A DNA stretch of 64,000 nucleotides, from positions 124,001 through 188,000 of the forward strand of contig JADHYV010000017.1 in the NCBI GenBank assembly GCA_027604705.1, in the 5' to 3' direction. Under the pieces are notes generated by a model that ran no database searches, was not told the DNA's origin, and was given only the letters and a program-made list of their open reading frames with translations. Every line of letters begins with the position of its first letter. Positions within the stretch are counted from its first letter, which is position 1. This document shows positions 31,577 through 42,800 of the stretch, in pieces. Source of the stretch: Allomyces arbusculus. Its lineage: Eukaryota > Blastocladiomycota > Blastocladiomycetes > Blastocladiales > Blastocladiaceae. The position numbers were made by a program, and so were the translations under genes.

Positions 31577-34500
31577 ATGGCCCCGAAGCAGGAGAACCCC
31601 GCGGCCTCGCTCGAGATTGTACGGTCAAAAAAAAAAATCATTTTGCTGGTCGCACGCGCACTGACGTCGTGCCGTCCGCGGCCGAGGCGTTGTTCGACAC
31701 GATCAGTGACTTGATCCGCACACGCGAAAATCGCTCGCCCAAGAAGAAAACTCACCAACGACCGACCACCACAACATTTCATCTAGGACGAGCACACGCT
31801 CGACGTGTCCGAGATTTCGGCGCGCTACGATGTCCAAATTGACGTTGCTCGCCCCTCGGCCTCAGCCGGTCTGCCGCCCAACGTGGCCGCGACGCGCCTC
31901 GCTGCCGACGGTCCGAACGCGCTGAAGCCGCCCAAGCAGGTCCACCCGATCATGGTCTTCCTTCACTGCCTGTTCGTATTGCTTTTCCTGCTGGTCTTGT
32001 TTTCGTCCAAGTCGGCGCGGTCGGAGTGGTCCCAAACTGACGCTCCGGTGGCTATTCAGGTTCAACCCGTTCTCCGTGCTCCTGCTCGGCGCGTGTGTAC
32101 TCACGTTCATCATGTACGGTATCGACCCCGTCGAAAACTCGGACAACGTACGTGTTCCCCTCTCGACGTTTTGCTGCGGTTTCCCGGCGATGTTCCTTTG
32201 GGCGAAACGTGGCACCACGATCGCGGCGCCGACGACGCCCGGGCCCGCTCATGCGATTTGGGAGCGATGAGGGCCGTCTTGTGGTAGGTGCGGTGGAAAG
32301 GGGTTGACAGCTGGTCGCGAGGGTCCCTGCCTGCTCGCTACTCACCACCGCAGCGGCCAACGTGGCGCTGGCCCTGCCGTCGCGCGCATCGATTTGGGGG
32401 CCATCTCCCTTCTCGGTCTTGGCGCAATGCGCCCTGCCCACGCCATACGACCCACGCCATCCCATCCTGCACTTGACGCCGCCGCGCTCCCACTGCCCGC
32501 GAACAAGTCTCTGCGACTCTGGCTGACCTTTTTTGCCTGCTCGCTCCTGAACAGATCTACATTGGCCCTATCCTGCTCGGTGTCGCCCACCTCAACGCGT
32601 TCATCGAATGGTACCAGTTCCACAAGTCGGCTGCTATCAGTGCGTGTCTCTTTTCCCCTCCGCATTCGCCCGACTACCCGAATTGCTGCTGTGATCAGAA
32701 GAACTAACCCCCGCACCCCCTTCCCTCCCCAAAGTGCGCTCGTTCATGAACATGATTCCCAGCAAGTGCACGGCCGTGCGCCAGGGCGCGCTCATCGAGA
32801 TGCCGGCGGCCGACCTCGTGCGCGGTGACATCGTCATGATCCGTTCCGGCGACAAAGTGCCCGCTGACTTGTGGCTGTTTGCCGCGTCGGACCTCAAGGT
32901 CGACAACTCATCGCTCACGGGCGAGTCGGAGCCGCAGGACCGCACGCCCAAGAACACGCAGAAGGCTGCGCTCGAGGCGACCAACTTGGCGTTCAACGGC
33001 ACGCTCGTCGTGGCCGGCGACGGTTACGGTGTGGTGATTCGTACGGGTGACAACACGGTCATTGGCCAGATCGCGTCCATGACGCAGGGCGAATCGAAGC
33101 GCCAGTCGCCGCTCACCTCGGAAATCAATCGGTTTGTCACGCTCATTGGGTCGCTCGCGGTGACGACTGCCATCGTCTTCTTCATCGTTGCCGTTACCCA
33201 AGGCCGTGGTGTTGGTGTCGCACTCAACTTTGCCGTCGGTGTGCTCGTGTCGTGGGTGCCGCAGGGTCTCCCCGCAACCGTGACCATGCTGCTCTCGTTC
33301 TCGGCCAAGCGCATGGCCGACCAGAACGTGCTTGTCAAGGAATTGTCGGGTGTGGAGACGCTCGGCACGATCACGTTGCTCGCGACGGACAAGACGGGCA
33401 CGCTCACGCGCAATCAAATGACCGTGGCCAACATGTGGACCGAGCAGCAAATGTTTGCCGCGCTCGGGGACACCAACAACCTGGCCATTGGCGAGGCCCC
33501 CATCGACTACTCGCGCCCGGGCATTCGCACGATGTTGCACGTGTCGGGTCTCTGCACGCGCGCTCGCTTTGACCGCACCGACGTGGCCCTCGCTGAACGC
33601 ACGATTCTCGGTGACGCGACCGAGACGGGTCTCTTCCGTCAGGCCGCGCAGGCGCTCGGCACGACCGTTCTCGATGCGCTCCCGAACGAGTTTGCCAAGG
33701 TCCTGGAACTTCCCTTCAGCTCCGACACCAAGTGGCACCTGTCGATCCACCGCATGCCCCACGCGCGCGGCCACTGGACCGTGCTCATGAAGGGCGCGCC
33801 CGAGCGTGTCTTGCGTGTCTGCTCGTCGATCATGGGCCCACAGGGTAGCGCCGTGCCGCTGACCGACGCGCACAAGGACGGCTTCACGCAGGCCTACGAG
33901 TATATGGCCGGCAAGGGTCATCGTGTGCTGGCGTTTGCGCAGCTGCAGCTGCCCTCGGCCGAGTACCCGGAGAACTACGAATTCAGCAAGGAGTCGCGCA
34001 ACTTCCCGACGACCGGGCTCGAGTTTGTTGGTCTCGCGTCGCTCGAGGACCCGCCCAAGCACGGTGTCCGTGAGGCGATTGGCCACTGCCGCCGCGCTGG
34101 TATCAAGGTCGTCATGGTCACGGGCGACCACCCGCTGACCGCCGAGGCGATTGGGCGCAAGATCAACCTGATGCTGTCGAAGGAGTCGTGCAAGCCGTAC
34201 CTTGTCTCGGACAAGCCTGCGGGCCAATCGACCTCGAAGCACGAACAACAGCGGCTCGTGATTGACGAGGAGGCATCGGCAATTGTGATTCACGGCGAGC
34301 AGATCGAGTACCTGACGCCTGAGGACTGGGACACGATCTTTGTCAAGGACGAGATTATTTTTGCGCGCACGTCGCCCAAGCACAAGCTCGAAATTGTCAA
34401 GCACGCGCAGTCGCTCGGCCATATCGTCGGTGTAACCGGTGATGGTGTCAACGACTCGCCCGCGCTCAAGAAGGCTGATCTTGGTATTGCCATGAACATG

Positions 34501-35747
34501 TCGGGCTCGGACGTGTCCAAGGAGGCCGCCGCCATGATCTTGCTCGACGATAACTTTGCGTCCATCATCAACGGTATTCGCGAGGGTCGTCTCATCTTCC
34601 AGAACTTGAAGAAGTCGATCCAGTATGGTACGTGATCACTTTACGAGTTTCCTTTCTTGGTCAACTCGCACCCGACTCTCTGATCTGACGCGTGATCTCT
34701 TCCTCTCTCCATCCACTAGTCACGACCCACAGTATCCCCGAGGTGATCCCGCAGCTTCTCTACGTGCTCGTCCCGCTGCCGCTTGCCATCAGTGTCCTGC
34801 AAATCATTGTCATCGATCTCGGTTTCGAGCTGCTTGCTGCGCTCTCGTTTGCGTTCGAGCCGCCAGAGTCGGAGGCGCTCATGACGCTGCAGCCGCGCCG
34901 CCCCGTCGATGAAGAGTCGGCGGCCCTGCGTCGCGAACGGCACGCGTTCGAGGTGGCGCTGCGGCAGACGGCGACCGTCGATGCCGAGTCGGGCGCGCTG
35001 CTCGACTCGCACGACATGGAGGTCTTGGCCGCGCAACCGCTGACTTGGGGCCAGCGGTTCCGCATGTGGCGGTCGCGCGAGTACTGGTCCAAGTGGGCGA
35101 TGCGCGGCGAGCACGGTGAGGTGCTGGTCGATGCCGACCTCATGTCGTGGGCCTACCTCGAGGGCGGTCTGATCGAGTGGATTGGCGCGACCATCACCTT
35201 CTTCGTCGTGCTCTACACGTTCGAGGACCCGTGGACGGGCGAGAAGTTCAAGATCACGCCGACGGACTCGTACCACTGCGCCAAGGAGGGCGCCTTCAAG
35301 GCTGGTGGCAACATGTCGTGCACGCTCGGTGACGGGTCGACCATGTCGCCCAAGCAGCTCGAGGAGGCGCTGCGCCAGGGCCAGTCGATCTACTACCTGT
35401 CGATCATGGTCATGCAGATGGTGAACCTGTTTGCGCGCAAGTGCCGCCTGACGCTGCCCTTCTCGAGCTACCTGTTCAAGAACACGCGCACCTACTGGTC
35501 GGCGCTCGCCGGTATCGCCTTCTCGGTCCTGATCGTCTACTGCCCGGGTATCCAGACGGCGTTCATGACGTCGGGCCACACCAACCCGCTCTACCTGCTC
35601 ATCGCGTTTGGGTTTGGTATCATCTTGTTCCTCTACTCGGCCGCACGATTCGCCATCAAGCAGAAGTTCCGCCCGATGCTCTACACGCCTGTGCCCGTCG
35701 GATTGCGGATGCACCCGACGAAGTGGTCGCGGCACTCGCACGCCTAA
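31577..35747 (+). CDS. Class IIC P-type ATPase alpha subunit (Na+/K+-ATPase-like)
   Basis: Six exons (31577-31618, 31787-31971, 32060-32147, 32555-32639, 32735-34627, 34720-35747) join in phase to 1106 residues. Splicing at 31972/32059 restores HCLFNPFSVLL, which aligns with the M1 start of Na+/K+-ATPases. Landmarks are LTGESEP (about 194-200), DKTGTLT (phosphorylated Asp352), KGAPERVL, and TGDGVNDSPALKKAD in the hinge. IIC traits are FIEWYQ before M3 and NNLKK-like FQNLKKSIQY before M5. Ion-site residues differ from animal pumps: VPQG in M4 (Gln310 for Glu327), H768-S769 for Ser775-Asn776, Glu772 and Asp797 kept, Glu801 for Asp808. About 70 extra residues lie between M6 and M7. No beta subunit is in the window. 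Such pumps exist in zoosporic fungi; the ion carried here is uncertain. Confidence 0.92.
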
Positions 35748-36878
35748 GTCAAGGCGCGTCGGCGATTGTGTTTGTCGTGCCGTGTCGTGTTGTGTCTTGT
35801 TCCATCTGTTTTGTTGTTGTCGGAGTACCCCTACCGCGTCTTTTCCAACCCCCCTCCATGTACATTCTCTAACGCGTCGGCGCATGTGCCGGCGGACAAT
35901 TTGAACCTGCAAGAACGAAGAACAAAATACATATAACAAGAGATATTCTTCGGACTTTTCTTTGCGTTGGTGGCCATGGCTGTGGTCAGCAGTGGCCGTA
36001 GTCCACGCCTTTTACGACGCTATTTCATCGTTTTGCGAGAGAACACACGCGGCCAACAAGCGGAGCGTGGAGGATGACGACTCCAGTTACGTCTTCACAG
36101 CGCTCGACTGATGGCCCGCTCAAAACGCTCAAAATGATTGATGCCATTTTTTTCAAGTCGCTGGCATTCGGACATGCAGGAAGATTATGCTCGGCAGACA
36201 CGCGCCCTCACAAAGGGCGGGCAGGGCGGGCTCAGAAAAGACCTTGCTGGACGGCAACCTGGTGGAGAGCTTGGAGGACATGATTTTCAACGAGCTTCTG
36301 GAATTGCATTTGCCGTGCCGTAGTCATCTTGTGTTCTTATGGTGCTTGCTCGCTCGGTCGCTCGCTCGCCAAGCCGGCCGGCGAGTGGGTGTAGGCGCGG
36401 GGAAAATTGAGCCTGCACGCGAGCAGCAGCAAGGAACCAAGGCATCCTGAGCTTTACGGAATTGAATTAGCGGCAGGCGAGCGCATTCAAGGGAGCAAAA
36501 TTTCGTATAAATATGTACACACTAAAAAAAAACGGCGGCAGCACAAAAAGGCTCGACCGTTCAGCAGCTGGATGCACTGAGAGTGCAAGTCCAGGCGATC
36601 GGGAGCGTCAAAAAAAAAAAAAAAAAAAGGTAAATGACATGGTACAGCAAGAGAGAAACGGGATTGTCGCGCGGGAGTGATCGGGGGCCACAGTGAGGGC
36701 CGAGTGGTTGGTTCAACAACAAAAATTGGAAGAAGCAACCGGGCCGAATGAATATAAAAAAATTGTGGAAGGACAGCCACGCCTTCGAACAACAGTGTCA
36801 GCTGGGACCGGCCCGCGGATCAAACGACAAACACAAAAAAGGGGGAATGGGTACAACGACGACCGCAAAAAATTGCAC
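35748..36878. other. Convergent intergenic region
   Basis: This 1.1 kb tail-to-tail region is AT-richer than its surroundings, with a GTATAAATATG motif (about 36505), an A19 run (36610-36628) and further A-rich patches near 36762 and 36835. These fit 3'-end signals for the two flanking genes. No coding frame or RNA gene could be supported. Confidence 0.5.
36610..36628 (+). repeat. A19 homopolymer
   Basis: Nineteen consecutive A residues lie in the convergent spacer about 250 bp beyond the RhoGEF stop. No target-site duplication or retroposed sequence is recognisable next to it. Confidence 0.9.
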
Positions 36879-39800
36879 TCAGTGCAGGAACCGGTCGTTG
36901 ATATCGCTCACCCACGGCACGAGCTCCTGCTCGTTACCGCCGAGATAGAGCACGCCGCACGCGTCGACGACACGCACTTCGCCATTGCGCGTCCAGCTCG
37001 CGGGCGTGACCTTGGTCGTAAGCGGCATTGACCGCCACACGAGCAACTTGTCACCCGCGCCTTCGCGCTTGCACATGATGAGCAGGTCGTTGAACAGGAA
37101 AAACTGGAAGTCCTTGTGCAACATGTGCTCGTGCAGCTTGGGCAGCGGCGGGGTCGCGGGCGCCGTAAGCGCATTCTTGAGAGGCTTGTCACCGTGCGCG
37201 GCGAGCAACCGCGCGCCCGAAATGGCGGCCTTGAGTGACATGGTCGACGGCGACGAGGCGAGCAGCGTCGACGCGGCAAACGCGGCAGTCGTCGACATGG
37301 CCGCGTGATTGTGGTGGTGGTGGTCGTGCCCGGGCGCGGCATGGTGCCGAAGCCCCGCCCCTGCGCCGGGCATGCCCGCAGCCGAGGGCGGGTTGGGCAG
37401 CGTCACGAACCGAACGACATAGAGCGAGCCCTCGCGCACGAGCCGGCGATGCGGCTGCACGAGCGGGAACGGCATGTGGCCGGACCCACGCAACCGCGCG
37501 TGGATTGCGACCAACTTGTCGACGTTTTCCTGGTCGCGCTTGCGCTCGTTGATTTCGTCGGCGCGCCGCTCCACTTCGGCCAGGGCCAGCGACAGGTCGG
37601 CATAGTCTGGGTGGTCGACGGGCGTGTGCTTGACGAGATCGCGCAGCAACAGGCGGTACCGCGGAATGCGCTGGATCGGCAGCAGCAGATACGACTGCAG
37701 GTTGATTTGGTGATGGCCCGGCTTCTTGGCCGTCTCGGCGAGGAACGCGCGCAGCTTCTTGCGCTTCGAGAGCCACCGCGAGAGCTCGCTGATGCCCTTG
37801 TCGGCATTGGAAATGAACATTGAGTACATTTTCAGGTAGGCCGCGTGCTTGACAAAGATGCGGCCGATGCGCTCGCTGCCGTCGGGCTCGTGCAGCGCCT
37901 TAAGGAAATAGTCCTTGTGGAACGCGAGAATCGAGTCGACATTGGCAAAGAGCAGCCGGTACTCGTCGGACGAGAGTAGGTGCTGCTGCATGATCGGCCG
38001 GTAGTAGTGCGTCACGAGGAACGTCAATTCCTGCACGTACGTCTCCTCGGTCGCAATGATCTCGGCCACGATCCGCGCGCGCTTCTTCAAGTCGCACGCC
38101 GCGTGCGGCACCAGCTCAATCTTGGGCGGGACCGCGGGCAACTGCTTCGACTCGAGGCTCATCGTGCTCTCATAAATTGACGACGTATGGTGATGATGGT
38201 GCTGGTGGCCGTAGCTGTGGTGCGACGACGATCCGTGGTGCGTGCTGCTGCCACTACTGCTGGTGCCACTCGAACTATGACTGCTCAAACTCGTGGCGCG
38301 CGCCATCCCCAAATCCGTCTCGCCGCGCTGGAACCGGCGCAACGCCTCGGTCTCGGCGTGCTCGGGCATCAAGTCGTAAGCGTCGTGCAAGTACTGCAGC
38401 AAGTTACCAACAGCCGCCGCGTGTGCGACACTATCCCACGTCACGTCGCGGCGGTGCGATCCGGTCGACGATGACCGGTGGTGCGGCGCCGCGTGATGCA
38501 GTTCCTTGTCCTTGTCCTTGCTGAACAGCGAGAAATGGAACGTCGAGTCGTCGGACGTGCGCCGCGGCTGCCGCGACGTGGACGCGCTGCGCGACCGCGA
38601 CTCGTCACGGTGCCGCTTGAACAGACCAGCAAGTTTCGGCAGGTGCTTGCGCGACGGCGAGTGGCTATGCCGGTGGTCGTCGGCCGCGGTGGTGTGCGGC
38701 GGGTGCATCGGCACGGCCGGACCAAACGACGAGCTGCGCACGGGCGGCGGCGGCATCTTCTCGGCGCCCAGGGACGGCGACGTGGCCAAATGCGGCAGCT
38801 TGGGCTCAGCGACGGGCAACCGCGACAGTTCAATGACACGCGCCGCGGCCATAGGCGGGGACCCAACGACAGGCGCGGGCTTCGGCCGGTCAAACGACCG
38901 CCGCATGAACGGGATCGCGTGCGGGACCGAGTTCCCAACTTCCGCCTTGGGCACGGGCGAACGCTCAACGACGGGCGCGACGGGTGCAGAACCGGTCGAG
39001 TCGAAACTCTCGCCGGAACTCGACGACCGGCGCTCCTCGTGCAGGTGGGTCAGCTTGAGCATGTCGATCGAGTGCCGCTGGTAGGTGATGGGCGTCGGCG
39101 GCGGCGCAGTCTTGTCGACTTTGTCGAACAGCGCCGGGTCGTTGGTCAGCGACAGGTTGAGCAGCGGCAGCGGCTTGCGCCGGCCGAGCACGGGTGAGAC
39201 GGGCGAGGTCACGGCCGTGGCGGGCGCTGAAACCGACATGGTCGGGATGGCGGCCTTGGGCGCGGGCGACGGCGGTAGCGGCGGGAGCGGCGGCAGGCCG
39301 TCTTCTTCAACAGCAATCGACCGCGTATCCTGCGTCTCGATCGTGAGTACCGTCGCCGTGTCGCAAGTGGTACTGCTCATCGGTGGCTCCTTGTCGAGCC
39401 GGCGGCGGCCGACGGGCGTCTTGGACCGTCCACGACGCTCGATATACGAGTCGCCGGCCGACATGAGCGACGCAACATCGGCATCGCTGCGCGACCGGTC
39501 GCGGCCGCGGTCGAGCGACGTGGCGCCGCCGTGGTGGGTGATCGACCGGTGCGTCGACCCACTCGACGTTGACATGGTGCGCGACAGCTGTGACTGCAGC
39601 GGGTCCTGCGAGTCGCTGCTCATCACCTCGTAGAGACCGCTCGATGTCGACGAGACGCCATTCGGCGAGAGCAGCGGCGACATCAAGGGCTTGAACGACG
39701 CGTCCCACGGGTTGTTGTCGACGAGGAACGTGTCGAGCTTTGACAGCATGCCTAACTCGAGCGGCAAATGCGTGATCTTGTTGGTGCGAATGTCCAAGTA

Positions 39801-42800
39801 ATGCAGCTCCTTGAGTTCGTGGATCCACGGCGCTAAAAGCGGGATCGACGAGTGGTGAGCCAAGGGAAGCACGGTGACGCGCCAATTGAGCAAGGAAAAA
39901 AAAAAAGAGAAACGTACGGATAGCAGCCAGCTCGTTGATGCTCACATTGAGCACTTGCAAATGCTCGAGCGCCTGCAGCTCGACAGGCAACTCGGCCAAA
40001 CAGTTCTCCCGTACGTTCAAATCGCGCAAGCTAACGAGCCGGGCCAGCGACGCCGGCAAGTTCTTGAGCTTGTTGGAACTCAGATCGAGCGCAACCAAGT
40101 GATCAAACTGGCGGAAGACGCCCTCGGGCAATGCTTGGATCTTGCGCCCACGCAAGCTGAGCACATCGACGGTCGGGTCCACTTCAAAGTAGACTTCCAG
40201 GAACCCGGGCGAGTGCATAGCCGCGTTCGACCCGGTGGTCATCCCCGACGTCGACGCGTCCGAGGGCTGCCGCGACAGCCCGTCAATCGTGGAACTGTAG
40301 TAGCTCGACCCGATCCCAGAATCATGTTCCTCGTCGTTAGTCGTCGACGTGGTGAGCCGCGCCGTGGCCATGTGGCTGCCGGACATGCGCTTGGTGGCCA
40401 GCGCGTTCGCCGACGACCGGCGCACGGGCGCCGTGACCGTCTTGACCCCCGAGCCGGGTTCAGTCGCGATCCCCGAGTCGCCCGACGACGACGTCGACTG
40501 GAACGAGACGGGCGGTGCGCGGTCGCCACGGCCCCAGGTGCCGTTATCCTCGACATCGGCATCAATGCCCGTATCGGTACTGGTCACGGTCGTACGGCGC
40601 GAAACGCCCTGCTGCGCGTCCTCGATAGCCGCAGCAGAGAGCACCGACGACGTGCCCGATGACAACTGTGAGACGGGCCGGCTGGCGCGGTTGCCATTCG
40701 ACGACTCGTCGTAGTTGCGCGTGTTCCGCTTCCGGTGCCGCGCGACTTCAAGGTCTTGCTTGAGCGCTTCCTTGCGCAGCTTCTTGAGCCGGCGACGCTC
40801 TCGCCGCTCCTCGGGCGTCTCGTCGCCGTGCTTGTGCGACCGGTTCCGCTCGCTCACGTCCTCGGACTTGTCGTCGTCGTCATCGTCGTCGGCTTGGCCG
40901 TTGGCCCTGTCGGGCTGCGGCTGTGGCTGCGACTGCTGCTCGGTCTGCTGGGTCGGCTGCTCGGCTTGCGGCTGCGGCTGCGACGGCGGCGCGAGCTGCG
41001 GCACCTGCAACGGCGCCGGCTTGTTCTCCTCGACCGTCTCCACCACCGCCTTCTCCGCATCACCCTCTGCCGCCGCATGCTGCTTACTATCCCCGCGGGG
41101 CGGAATATGCACCGTGGCATTCCCAACGACGAGCGACAGCACCGACTCCTCATCCACGTTCCCCGCCGTCGACGAATGACTGCTGGCGACCGACACGTGC
41201 CGCTTCAAATGCGACTCGCCGGCAGCATGCCGCCGGCCACGGCGTTCCGCGTCGGCCTCGGCAATCGCGACTGCCGCGGCCGCCTCCGGGTACAGCGATG
41301 GCGACAGCATCGGCACGTCCTCGAGAATCGTCGAGAAGACCGACTTGACGTCGCGCGACGGACGGCGGAACGCCGTAACGCGCGAAATAGTGGGCGTGCG
41401 GAGCAGACGCGTGGTCGGGCCGAGGGCCGGCGCGGCCGCGGCGGCCAGGACCAGGGGCGGTGGGCGGGCGCGGCCCGACCGGCCAGACCGCGAGGATCCG
41501 AGCGAAGGCGTTGGCGACGGCAACGGGGCCGACGTGTCGAGCCGCGTGGGCGTGGTCACGGGGGATGGTGCCGCGAGCGTGGCCGTCAGGTCAATTCCGA
41601 GGTCGAGCGACGGGAGCAGGTCGAGCCGCGCGAGCGATGGCGCCGACTTGGGCGGAGTCGGCGGCGACGAGACGGCGGTGTCCTTGACGGGCACGGCCGG
41701 CGGGGTCACGGGCTCGTCGTCCTCGACTTGTGGTTGCGAGACCGTGTCCGCGGCGTGCGCGACGGCAGCGGCGGCGGGGGTGGCCTCGTCGCGGTCGTCT
41801 TCCTCCGTAACGACCGTCGAGCAGTCGTAGTCCGGGTTGGTGAGGGCGCGAGCGGCGTCGTCAAGGTCGGACGTGCGGCGCGACGAAACGCGGGACGTGC
41901 GCCGCGACAGGTTGCCAATCACTTCGATGATGGTTTCCTCGACCGTCTCCTCGATGACTTCTTCCTCGACGTCGGTCTCGTCGGCAGCAGCGGCAGCGGC
42001 AGGCGCGGCCGGAACGGCGGGTTCCACCGATGCGGCAGCGACGACATCGGACGAGGGCTTGGGGCCCGATGCCGGAGCCGCGGGTACTGGTGCAGGCGCA
42101 GCAGCAGCGACTTCTTTGCTCGACACGGGCTCTTCGGCCGCCGGCGCGACAGGTTCTGGTGAATTGGTTTCGGAACCTAGAACACGACAAGGAAAAAAAA
42201 GGAAGTCAGAAACTGGTCTTCGCAACCCTGAGTCTCCATCATGTCAAACATCACGAAGCGTACCAGGCGATGTCAAGTCAAGCGGCTCCGTCTTGACGAC
42301 CTCCACTTTCGGTTCCGGGCTATCCGTCGCCTTGACGGCCGGCTCGTTCACGAGCGCCGCAACCGCCGTCGCGGGCGGCGACGGCGTGCGCGTGTACGCG
42401 AGCAACGCCGCGTGAATCGCCGGCGGCAATGACCCGACGGGCCCACCTTCCTCGTCCGAGGAACTATCATACGCGGGCACAATCGACATGCGTTTCGCCG
42501 AATTCATCGCGGCGAACCGCGGCGTCAGGATGCCCGACGAGTTGGCGGTCGTCGGCGTGTGCATGCCCGACGCGGGAACAAATACGCGCGGGCTCGGGAT
42601 CACGAGCGGCGGTAACGGCGGAATCACGCCCGAGTCGCGCCGCAGCGCGAGTGGGGACCGGTTGTCGGCCGGGGACGACGGGCTCGACGGGGCCGGGGTC
42701 GGGAGCGTCGTGATCGTCGGCAACGGCGGTGGCGGCGGAGTCGACGTGGGCGTGTCGCGCGACTTGCTTGCCGTGGTGGTCGCGTCGGGCTCCGACTCCT

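Noticed and set aside
32908-34422. 504-codon minus-strand frame inside the P-type ATPase exon
   Set aside because: It is opposite an unmistakable ATPase coding exon. Its translation is Arg/His/Leu-rich and an effect of codon bias in the real gene.
34716-35939. 407-codon minus-strand frame over the last ATPase exon
   Set aside because: It is an antisense shadow of the M5-M10 coding region, with no domain and extreme Arg/His content.
36065-36160. C/D-box snoRNA-like words (GATGACGA, CTGATGG) in the convergent spacer
   Set aside because: Box C and D consensus and a terminal stem are not convincingly present.
36610-36628. A19 run as the tail of a retroposed copy
   Set aside because: No flanking duplication or recognisable retroposed sequence. 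It is more likely a simple homopolymer near gene ends.
40735-42162. 475-codon plus-strand frame opposite the RhoGEF gene
   Set aside because: Its composition is Arg/Leu/Gly repeats mirrored from the Ser/Pro/Ala-rich coding strand, with no recognisable fold.
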